Made by a program: the position numbers and the translations under genes. Under the pieces are notes generated by a model. The model was given only the letters and a program-made list of their open reading frames with translations, had not been told where the DNA came from and ran no database searches. A stretch of 15,858 nucleotides of DNA from positions 1 through 15,858 of the forward strand of contig JADFVP010000214.1 of the NCBI GenBank assembly GCA_015222595.1. Reading direction: 5' to 3'. Shown here one piece after another: positions 1-6,385 of the stretch. This stretch comes from Pseudomonadota bacterium. GTDB lineage: Bacteria > Desulfobacterota > GWC2-55-46 > JADFVP01. How positions within the stretch are numbered: position 1 is the first letter of the stretch; the number at the start of each line of letters is the position of its first letter.

Positions 1-430
1 AGGTAACGGTGCCTTCGAGCAGCTTATTGCCACCGAACTCAGTGGTCTGGGCTATGCGCTCTACTTCGTCCTTCAGTTGATCGTACTCGTTGGAGTAGTA
101 GCTTCTGGTACTGTCGTCGAGCGTACCCTGCGCTGCGCTTGCGGCCAACTCTCCCATACGCGTAAGGATATTGGTAATCTGCTCGGCAGCCTTATCGGCA
201 ACTTCAAGGGCGCTTATGCCGTCATTGGCGTTGCGCATTGAGGCCTGTATCATTCTTGATTGGGATCTTAGCTTGTCGGCGCGGGCGAGACCCGCAGAGT
301 CGTCTGAGGAGGAGTTGATGCGGTTGCCGGAGGTCAGCCTTGCTACGCTGAGCTTGAGCAACGAATTTGTCTGGGCTATATTTGCCTGAGCAATGAGAGA
401 TGCGATATTAGTATTGATTACTAATGCCAT
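1..430 (-). CDS. fliC: Flagellin, N-terminal part (cut by left window edge)
   Basis: Structural subunit of the flagellar filament, exported through the flagellar type III apparatus. The 143 visible residues are the conserved D0/D1 N-terminal region. They begin MALVINTNIASL, followed by RLTSGNRINSSSDDSAGLA (about residues 31-49), RNANDGIS (66-73), ITNILTRMGELA (85-96) and AQTTEFGGNKLLEG (127-140), all hallmark flagellin blocks. Residues 90-97 (TRMGELAA) correspond to the segment that holds the TLR5-contact residues in enterobacterial flagellin. The ATG at 428-430 is preceded by AAGAGGT with 6 bases of spacing and gives the canonical flagellin N-terminus. The variable centre and the C-terminal D1/D0 helices lie outside the window. 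It is the last gene of the block here and has its own sigma-28 promoter, so it can be expressed late, independently of the glycosylation genes upstream. The identity is certain; fliC is used generically, as flaA would be equally valid. Confidence 0.97.
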   Translation of the reverse strand, partial: MALVINTNIASLIAQANIAQTNSLLKLSVARLTSGNRINSSSDDSAGLARADKLRSQSRMIQASMRNANDGISALEVADKAAEQITNILTRMGELAASAAQGTLDDSTRSYYSNEYDQLKDEVERIAQTTEFGGNKLLEGTVT

Positions 431-436
431 AGCTCT

Positions 437-443
437 ACCTCTT
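437..443 (-). promoter_or_regulatory. Flagellin ribosome binding site
   Basis: AAGAGGT sits 6 bases before the flagellin ATG. Its first two A bases are also the last two bases of the TAA that closes the two-codon minicistron just upstream. Terminating ribosomes would therefore sit directly on this site. Confidence 0.7.
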
Positions 444-451
444 TATTTCAT
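443..451 (-). other. Two-codon leader minicistron (ATG AAA TAA)
   Basis: An ATG AAA TAA lies in the flagellin leader, 8 bases after AAGGAGGG (460-467). That is the strongest Shine-Dalgarno in the leader and stronger than flagellin's own. The stop overlaps the flagellin ribosome binding site, and the flagellin ATG follows 12 bases after the stop. The arrangement would allow termination-reinitiation coupling or control of flagellin translation. The sequence is plain; any function is inferred, and chance is possible because the reading frame is so short. Confidence 0.35.
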
Positions 452-478
452 TTTGTCTACCCTCCTTAGTCTGGTCAC

Positions 479-494
479 TCGGCGTCCTTGCCGA
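479..494 (-). promoter_or_regulatory. Leader hairpin with GGA in the loop, CsrA-site-like
   Basis: In the transcript the arms TCGGC and GCCGA form a perfect 5-bp stem closing the loop AAGGAC. A GGA exposed in a short hairpin loop is the known core of CsrA/RsmA binding sites, and the flagellin (hag) leader is a classic CsrA target in Bacillus. Three more GGA triplets lie in the same leader, at 463-465 (in the minicistron Shine-Dalgarno), 498-500 and 535-537. The motif is seen; CsrA binding is inferred, and no csrA or fliW gene is in the window. Confidence 0.4.
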
Positions 495-547
495 TCATCC
501 AATTCTCTTCAAAGATACAGAACTATCGCTCTGTTCCTCACTCTGTA

Positions 548-575
548 TTATCGGTATAAAATTGTTACAACTTAA
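548..575 (-). promoter_or_regulatory. Sigma-28 (FliA) promoter for flagellin
   Basis: On the minus strand TTAAGTTG (568-575) is followed, after 12 bases, by ACCGATAA (548-555). The sigma-28 consensus is TAAAGTTT, 11 bases, GCCGATAA. The -10 element matches 7 of 8 and the -35 element 6 of 8, with a spacer one base longer than ideal. A start about 5-8 bases past the -10 gives a leader of roughly 110 bases. The -35 element begins only a few bases after the stop of the upstream gene (584), so flagellin can be transcribed as a separate late unit. Confidence 0.85.
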
Positions 576-583
576 ATGAATTT

Positions 584-1186
584 TCAGGATCCTTTTTCCG
601 TAAAGAGCGCGCCAAGCATCTCCACTACAAGCTCCCTCAGTTCATACTCAAGGGTATCAGCCATAAGTATGCTGTCCATTGAGTCTTTGGCCTTGTTTAA
701 AGCCTCAAGGCTCTCGAGAATACGCTCATAATAGGGAGTGGGGTCGGCTCTAAAGACCGTAATGTCGTAGTTCTGCCCCCCCTTGGTCAGCTCGTGCATC
801 GTCTTGGCAATTTCAGTCATTCCGTCTATCACTATAACGGAAGAGGCGCCTACCTCCGCGCCCCCTGCCCTGAACGCCTTTACGCTCTGGTCTATATTTT
901 CAAGCACCACATTCAGGTACCTTTCGATAACATCTACCCCGTTGAGCGCAATAGCCTCAACGGTGTCCGAAAAGAGCTTAAGCTCTTTACAGCCGAGTAT
1001 CAACTGGCTCGTCACAGAGTCGGAGCGAAAATCCGTCTGCTCCTCGCCGTCTATCAGCAACTTGGTCACAAAACGCCTGCCGGCCTTAAGCTCGGAGTCT
1101 ATCTCTGTCAGGAGTTCGCCGACGGTAGCGTCGCGCTCCGTATCCTCAAAATCGATCTTTGAATTATCCAGATAGATATCGGTCAT
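584..1186 (-). CDS. Unknown flagellar-locus protein, possible ubiquitin-like N-terminus plus helical C-terminus
   Basis: A 200-residue, acidic, cytoplasmic-looking protein with no signal peptide or membrane segment and no enzyme motif. Residues 1-75 read as a possible beta-grasp fold: a short strand (IYLDNSKIDFED), a helix with the TVGELLTEIDSEL pattern, a strand ending KLLIDGEEQTDF, then CKELKLFSD. This is similar in pattern to small proteins found in some flagellar loci, although I cannot name a family. Residues 75-200 are predicted almost wholly helical and could form a bundle that binds a helical partner. The start ATG follows AGGTG by 7 bases. It sits between the MAF glycosyltransferase (49-base gap) and flagellin, so a role in flagellin handling or glycosylation (chaperone, adaptor or regulator) is plausible but unproven. 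Confidence 0.8.
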   Translation of the reverse strand: MTDIYLDNSKIDFEDTERDATVGELLTEIDSELKAGRRFVTKLLIDGEEQTDFRSDSVTSQLILGCKELKLFSDTVEAIALNGVDVIERYLNVVLENIDQSVKAFRAGGAEVGASSVIVIDGMTEIAKTMHELTKGGQNYDITVFRADPTPYYERILESLEALNKAKDSMDSILMADTLEYELRELVVEMLGALFTEKGS

Positions 1187-1235
1187 TGTTCAACACCTGC
1201 TTCCCGCATAAAAGTCGTACCGGTTACTTAAATCC

Positions 1236-3164
1236 TTATTGCTCTTGCTCTGTCGCACCCGAAGCCTGCCTGCGCTCCATCCTGTCTATTGCGGTCTCAA
1301 AGAGCGGCAACAGCCTAACGGTCATCTCCTCAATCTCACTATAGGTCTTTTCGATAACCTTTACCTCGGTCTCAAACTGCTCTTTGTGAGACTCAGGTCT
1401 GTCATCGCGCAGGTGCTCCTTCAACTCCAGCGTATAGGCCGAGAGCGCCTCCCACAGAAACGGGGCCTTGGCGGTACGGTCAAAGAGCGCCTTCTCCCTG
1501 GCCATAATTTTATTAGTATTCTTGATAAGCGCCGGAGTCAGCCCCGACCTCTTATACGCCGACTTCATCTTCCCGACCTCTTTCTGTAGCTGGCCAGCTT
1601 GCTTCTTAATGTATAGCAGACCATCGCGCATCTGCACAAGGGATTTAATCAAAGCAGGAAGATTCGCTGTCTTGCGTTCTTTTACGGCAGAATCGATTAT
1701 AGAGTCAAGCTCGATATCTTTGGTGGCATAGCGATCGAGTGCGTCGGCAAGCGTAGTATGCTCCATCCCCTCGATATAAGCCCCACCTTCGGTGGCATTG
1801 ATGACCTTCTGCTCCATTCCCTCTTTTACCATAAAGACCATATAGGTCTCGAACCACTGGTGAAACGTAACCCAGTCGAACTTGGACGGCACAGCAGAGC
1901 CGTCGAGCCCTTTTAACCACAGAAGCGCAACCTCATTGTTGACGTTTTCATCGTGAGTAATATAGTCCTGCTCTATATTTACCGTACTATTCTCTTCATC
2001 TATCGTTAGAAACTGGTCTTGATAGACTCCGCCCTTAACGTGCGTCTTGCCGTCTATATAACAGAGGTCCTGACCAATAAAGACTATGGGGTCGCAGCCG
2101 AACATAAGCCCCATGTCGAGCCCCGCCGTGGTGACGGAGCCGCCGATGGAAGCGAAGTAGTCGCTGCCCCAGATTGATAACTGCTCGGTACTCAGGCTAA
2201 TGAATGCATTGAAGAAGACGAACTTGCTTCTGGCATTCCTGGCAAAAAGGTTCGGGTGTGAAACCTCGGCGAGGATAAGCCTCACCTCTTTGTCGGTCTC
2301 GGTATCCGTAAAGTACTCCGGCATATCTATTCTCTCGGCAGCTATAAGAAAGTGCGGCACTACCCCGAACTCAAGCAAAGGCTTGTAGGCGGTAATAGCG
2401 GCTATAATCACCACCTTGTCTCTGTACTCTTTTAGCAGATGCGCGTTCTTGCCTAGCGACGGCCCGGCGCCTACGATAATTGCAGGCATGTCCTTAAACC
2501 GGTCCCTGAGAGCGTCGACGGCAGGGTTGTCCACAAAAGCGTCACAATTGGCCATGTAGTTGTCTATCCATGGAAGCCTTGAGTCTACGTCAGTCACTAT
2601 AGCTACCTGCGCAGCAATATGCGCGTTGCGCACCCTGTTGCTGAAGTCCAGAAATTCCTTTGGGAAAGTAACAAGGTACGGGCCTGTCTGGTAGCTCAAA
2701 AGGTCTTCAAGGCCGTCAACGTTATTACGGATAAAGTATGCGACACCTTCCATTTCGTCGCTTAGAAAGACCGTATCGAGAGAAAGAGAGTCCGTGAGAT
2801 CAATCGAATTCAGTACCGACCCCAGTATTTCCATGCACGGTTCGAAAATAATAACCTTATTCTGCTTCTTCTCTATGAGCAGATCTAGAAGATAGCCGCA
2901 GCCGAGCCCGAAGAGCACCACCCAGTCGGGCTGCCTTCCTATAATCTCCTCTACCTGTGCCGCAGCCTCCCTTTCGGGGTCGTAACTGCTGTGAAAGAGC
3001 CTGTTGTCGTACCTGAACGTAAAAGTACCGTTTTTGGCGCGCTCAAGCTCAATACCATCGCCCTCGTAACTGCGTAACTTTGCGGCAAGCCCAGCGTTGT
3101 TCTTCTCTAAGGCTACGCAGTTTTTCTCTAAAATGCTCATACTATTAACACCTGTCTCTACCAT
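1236..3164 (-). CDS. Motility accessory factor (MAF/DUF115) flagellin glycosyltransferase
   Basis: MAF proteins transfer nonulosonic-type sugars from CMP-activated donors to Ser/Thr residues of flagellin in the cytoplasm before export. The central DUF115/MptE-like domain shows IIVGAGPSLGKN (229-240), GGSVTTAGLDMGLMFGCDPI (341-360) and FIGQDLCYIDGKTH (362-375), the family's signature blocks. An N-terminal domain (about 10-200) carries GLGCGYLLDLL (86-96), and residues 490-640 are a long helical tail. The 642-residue length is normal for the family. Two starts are credible. The ATG at 3162-3164 has AAAGAGG 6 bases before it and overlaps the GH57 gene by 20 bases. The ATG at 3138-3140, preceded by AGGTG at 8 bases, would begin MSILEKN, which looks more like related N-termini. 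Its position close to flagellin strongly supports flagellin as acceptor. Confidence 0.93.
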   Translation of the reverse strand: MVETGVNSMSILEKNCVALEKNNAGLAAKLRSYEGDGIELERAKNGTFTFRYDNRLFHSSYDPEREAAAQVEEIIGRQPDWVVLFGLGCGYLLDLLIEKKQNKVIIFEPCMEILGSVLNSIDLTDSLSLDTVFLSDEMEGVAYFIRNNVDGLEDLLSYQTGPYLVTFPKEFLDFSNRVRNAHIAAQVAIVTDVDSRLPWIDNYMANCDAFVDNPAVDALRDRFKDMPAIIVGAGPSLGKNAHLLKEYRDKVVIIAAITAYKPLLEFGVVPHFLIAAERIDMPEYFTDTETDKEVRLILAEVSHPNLFARNARSKFVFFNAFISLSTEQLSIWGSDYFASIGGSVTTAGLDMGLMFGCDPIVFIGQDLCYIDGKTHVKGGVYQDQFLTIDEENSTVNIEQDYITHDENVNNEVALLWLKGLDGSAVPSKFDWVTFHQWFETYMVFMVKEGMEQKVINATEGGAYIEGMEHTTLADALDRYATKDIELDSIIDSAVKERKTANLPALIKSLVQMRDGLLYIKKQAGQLQKEVGKMKSAYKRSGLTPALIKNTNKIMAREKALFDRTAKAPFLWEALSAYTLELKEHLRDDRPESHKEQFETEVKVIEKTYSEIEEMTVRLLPLFETAIDRMERRQASGATEQEQ

Positions 3165-5175
3165 TAAGTGCCTCTTTCCGGGCGGTTACAGTAAACGTTA
3201 TTTCGTTGTACCCGCGCCAAACCCACCACGCCGTGTCGTCAACCTCGCCTACGGAGTGGTACAGCCTGAAGAAGAACGACCCGTCTACGTCTTTGTAGCT
3301 GATCATCGGCACGGAGTAGAGCTGGGACTTGTCTGTTGTGATGGTCACGCTCTTGTCTCTGTCCCCAATGCTAACAATACCGTCGGTCGCCCCAAGGCAC
3401 GCTGAGGCCGTAACCCCGGGAGTTGCAGGGGTGTCGTGCATTACTTCGTGCCCTTCAACGTAAAACCTCTCGGTAGAGCTGCCGCCGTTTACTGCCTCGT
3501 ACCACAGGGTAGAAGAGTCGAAGCCGCCGGGCAGCATGGTGAAGATACCGAGTCTCAACGACGAAGCCGCAAGGGCATTTACCTTGAGCCTGCAAGTAAG
3601 CTCGACCTTCGGCTCGCTCTTGTAGATAGTATAGCTCTTCCAGAGCGTACCTATGGCAATATCTAGCTTCACCTCTACCTTTACCGTATCGCTGCACTCT
3701 TTTACATCGGGTTCGCGCACCAGACGAACAAGGTCGGTAGCCTTTACGGCATCTCTCGTAAGGTGAATTATGTGGCCGCTAAAGAAGTCGGCACCAAGGC
3801 GCATATCTTCGTAAAAGCCATGTTCGAGCGTTCCGACAAGCGGCTCTACCGAGACTCCCGGAAAGGTCAGCCCCTTTATCGCAAGCCCCTTACCGGGCAA
3901 AAATTCGGCAACTACCGCCTCTGTCGATACTCTAAAGAGGCTCTCGGTAGAGAGTATCTCGGCCCTTGCGTCTGCGTCCCCCATAGAGGGCGGCACTGAC
4001 TCTGCTCTCTGTTCCATACCTGCATTCTCGACCAGCAACCCTTCAGACTCGGTCTTAAGCGACCCTAGTAACTGATGGAAGTTCAAGAACTTTTCATCTA
4101 TTGTGTTTGTTCTGAAATCGCTCCCCCAAAGCTCTACAAGTCTCTCTTGTATCGGCCCCAGCACTTCCTGGGAGACCTCCCCTCTGGCTGCAATTTCTCT
4201 TAGGCGGTCGTACAGTTTGTGGCACTCGGTATTAATATGCGTGCTGTCGCGCCCGGCCACGGCCCAGCGAACAGGATTATATTTGCCCTGCTTCTTGGTA
4301 ACTACCGGCATCTCTACCGACTCGATACCTATTCTTTTAAATGCCCTGTCGTCTCCCTTGAAGTGCTCAACTATCGCTCCCGGAGTCTGTAGCCTTACAC
4401 GCTCATCTGCGCCGATTCTGCCGAGCAGCCTCACTACTGCGCTATACTCTCCGTCCACTTCGTCAGCAGAGCCCGGACGGTAGTCGAAGACCTCGGCATC
4501 GTTACAGTAGAGCACAAAGGCCCGCTCACTCTCCGAAGAATGGCGCTCAAAGAGGTACTCAAGGTACTCGTTCTCGGTCAGCTCGTTATGCACTGTTCTT
4601 TGAAACTTCTGAAACGCAATAGAGTTCGACCAGAGCACGTTTATAGACGACTCGAACCCTTCGGCAATTTGTGGAAAGTAGCGGTACTCTTCCGGGTAGC
4701 GGTTGTACTGAAAGGGGTTGTTCCAGTCCATTATTATCGTTTCGTAACCGGCCTCGGTGTAGAGGTCTACGAGCCCCTTTGAATAGGTCTGCTCATTAAC
4801 AAGCGCGGTCTTGGGCCTCTGTCCGAGCAGTTCTTCATAGACCCTGTTCCCGGCTGCGAGGTTCCACCTGTTGACCTCAACGGGAATGAGCGGCAGTATG
4901 GCCTGCGAGAGGCCAGAGCCTATGAACTCGCACCTGCCGCCCTGCCAGAGTTCGGCCAATTTAGCAACAAAGCCGGGGTCTATTCTGTTGACCTCTTTTA
5001 GCGTCGTACCGCTCATTTCGATTGCAACAGGCACGGACTCGCGCGTACCCTCTCCTTCGGCCAACTTCAACAGAGGCCAATAACATCTATCTATTACAGC
5101 CTTATAATGCGCCTCAGGTATCATGGAGAAGGCGAGGTTGCAATGAAATAACGTATATAGATTAAGTCTTTTGAT
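3145..5175 (-). CDS. Glycoside hydrolase family 57-like protein (non-canonical start proposed)
   Basis: GH57 enzymes are retaining amylases, branching enzymes or galactosidases built on a (beta/alpha)7 barrel. Numbering from the proposed start, visible motifs are FHCN (10-13, equivalent of the first conserved GH57 region), GSGLSQAILPL (86-96), LVNEQTYS (125-132, Glu128 as candidate nucleophile) and YCNDAEVFDY (223-232, Asp226 as candidate acid/base). A beta-rich C-terminal domain covers about 415-676. The first ATG (5122-5124) has no Shine-Dalgarno and would delete FHCN. The open frame continues upstream to a TGA at 5197-5199 with no ATG, GTG or TTG. The ATC at 5173-5175, a few bases after GGGGA, would give MKRLNLYTLFHCN, so an ATC start or a sequence error is suspected. 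A conventional call would end at 5124. GH57-like proteins also occur in surface-polysaccharide clusters, where their substrate is usually unknown. Confidence 0.87.
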   Translation of the reverse strand: MKRLNLYTLFHCNLAFSMIPEAHYKAVIDRCYWPLLKLAEGEGTRESVPVAIEMSGTTLKEVNRIDPGFVAKLAELWQGGRCEFIGSGLSQAILPLIPVEVNRWNLAAGNRVYEELLGQRPKTALVNEQTYSKGLVDLYTEAGYETIIMDWNNPFQYNRYPEEYRYFPQIAEGFESSINVLWSNSIAFQKFQRTVHNELTENEYLEYLFERHSSESERAFVLYCNDAEVFDYRPGSADEVDGEYSAVVRLLGRIGADERVRLQTPGAIVEHFKGDDRAFKRIGIESVEMPVVTKKQGKYNPVRWAVAGRDSTHINTECHKLYDRLREIAARGEVSQEVLGPIQERLVELWGSDFRTNTIDEKFLNFHQLLGSLKTESEGLLVENAGMEQRAESVPPSMGDADARAEILSTESLFRVSTEAVVAEFLPGKGLAIKGLTFPGVSVEPLVGTLEHGFYEDMRLGADFFSGHIIHLTRDAVKATDLVRLVREPDVKECSDTVKVEVKLDIAIGTLWKSYTIYKSEPKVELTCRLKVNALAASSLRLGIFTMLPGGFDSSTLWYEAVNGGSSTERFYVEGHEVMHDTPATPGVTASACLGATDGIVSIGDRDKSVTITTDKSQLYSVPMISYKDVDGSFFFRLYHSVGEVDDTAWWVWRGYNEITFTVTARKEALNGRDRC

Positions 5176-5242
5176 AACAGTCCCCAGATGATAGGTTCAC
5201 ATTAAAGAAAAAATACTTCCATAAAAGAGTGCCTATAAAAAA

Positions 5243-6385
5243 CTACAAAGAAGCCTTAAGCGAACGCCATTCTCCACCCGCCTCTATACTCTCGCGCACT
5301 CCATCTATAACGGCATCTACCCACAAAACGTTCCACGCCCATGGCAGCAGCGGGCTCTCTAAAGAAGCCGCGTCATCCATTCTGTCTATAAAGTTGGCAA
5401 TGGAGCCGAAACCATAGCCCGTTGCGCGTTTTATGCCGGGTTCGTCGAGATCGGCATAGAGCTGAAAGAAGTACGGATTGATGTCATCCATTTTCTCATT
5501 ACCCCAAAGCTCAAAGCCACGCCGCTTGTTGTCAGCTATTACCCTGCCCTGCTCGAACTGAGCCTCAACCCTCTGGTGGCTCTTGGCAGTGGCTCCGGCC
5601 GGGTCGTTCCACGCAATATTAAAGTCTGCGCGGAGAAGTGCGCCACTGGCGAGCCTGAAGTCAACTACAGCATGAACAATATCGTACTCCGGGCCCCCGG
5701 AACTCTTTAGCGAACCCGGAAGGCCGGTTGCCGAGACACGCTCCGGGGTGCTCTCCGGGTGTAGAAAGAGTACCTGATCTACGTAATGGCACCCAAGATA
5801 CTGAAAGACGTTTACGTCCGACGACCACACCTTCAGGTCAGAGAGCGGTATGGTCGCGGGCTGGCTGTACTGAACCGAATAGAGGAGCATGCGGCCATGT
5901 GCTCCACTGTCTACATGTTCTTTAAGCAGCCGGTTGCTGCTATCGAAGCGCTTATGGTAATCGACCCATAGAGGAACAGCGGCTCTGCGTGCCTTCCCGG
6001 CTACTTTCGAGGCCGCCGGGCCGGCGCCGCAAAGAGGCTTCACTACCCAGGTCGGCACGCCGTTATCAACAAAAAAGTCCAGATACTCCTCATGCGCTGT
6101 ATCGGGTACGCAGACAAAGGCCGCCGTGTTGGACAGATCGAGCCCTTCAAGGTCGCCGAGTCCTGTAAAGACAAACTCTCTTATCTCTATGTCGGAGCCC
6201 ATCTCTGCCTTTAGCCCCTCTACCCGGCTCCAGAACTCAGGGCTCCTTGGACTTCTAACAGCAATGCAGATATCGGCTATCTTACCAGCGCGAACCAACT
6301 CTATAAGAGAAGGAAGCACAACCCCGTGGCCGAAACTGTCGCCAACGGCATATGAACCCGCCCCTATTACAAGTGCAGACCTCAT
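5243..6385 (-). CDS. Gfo/Idh/MocA family NAD(P)-dependent oxidoreductase
   Basis: Such enzymes oxidise or reduce a hydroxyl/keto group of sugars or inositols with NAD(P), often on nucleotide sugars in glycan pathways. The N-terminal Rossmann domain has VIGAGS (6-11) and FVCVPDTAHEEY (90-101). The usual EKP signature appears as VKP (115-117), keeping Lys116 but losing the Glu. DYHKRFD (142-148) and the catalytic-type GCHYVD (198-203, His200 and Asp203) are present, and the C-terminal half is the alpha/beta substrate domain. Length (380) is normal. The ATG directly abuts the TAG of the ATP-grasp gene upstream (TAGATG), implying translational coupling. The exact sugar substrate cannot be told. 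Confidence 0.92.
   Translation of the reverse strand: MRSALVIGAGSYAVGDSFGHGVVLPSLIELVRAGKIADICIAVRSPRSPEFWSRVEGLKAEMGSDIEIREFVFTGLGDLEGLDLSNTAAFVCVPDTAHEEYLDFFVDNGVPTWVVKPLCGAGPAASKVAGKARRAAVPLWVDYHKRFDSSNRLLKEHVDSGAHGRMLLYSVQYSQPATIPLSDLKVWSSDVNVFQYLGCHYVDQVLFLHPESTPERVSATGLPGSLKSSGGPEYDIVHAVVDFRLASGALLRADFNIAWNDPAGATAKSHQRVEAQFEQGRVIADNKRRGFELWGNEKMDDINPYFFQLYADLDEPGIKRATGYGFGSIANFIDRMDDAASLESPLLPWAWNVLWVDAVIDGVRESIEAGGEWRSLKASL

Noticed and set aside
1206..1222. Sigma-54-like GG...GC pair upstream of the 584-1186 gene
   Set aside because: The GG and GC elements are about two bases too far apart for a functional -24/-12 promoter, and the flanking consensus is poor.
5176..5242. Possible promoter in the AT-rich gap before the GH57-like gene
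   Set aside because: No -35/-10, sigma-28 or sigma-54 pair with acceptable spacing could be found by eye.
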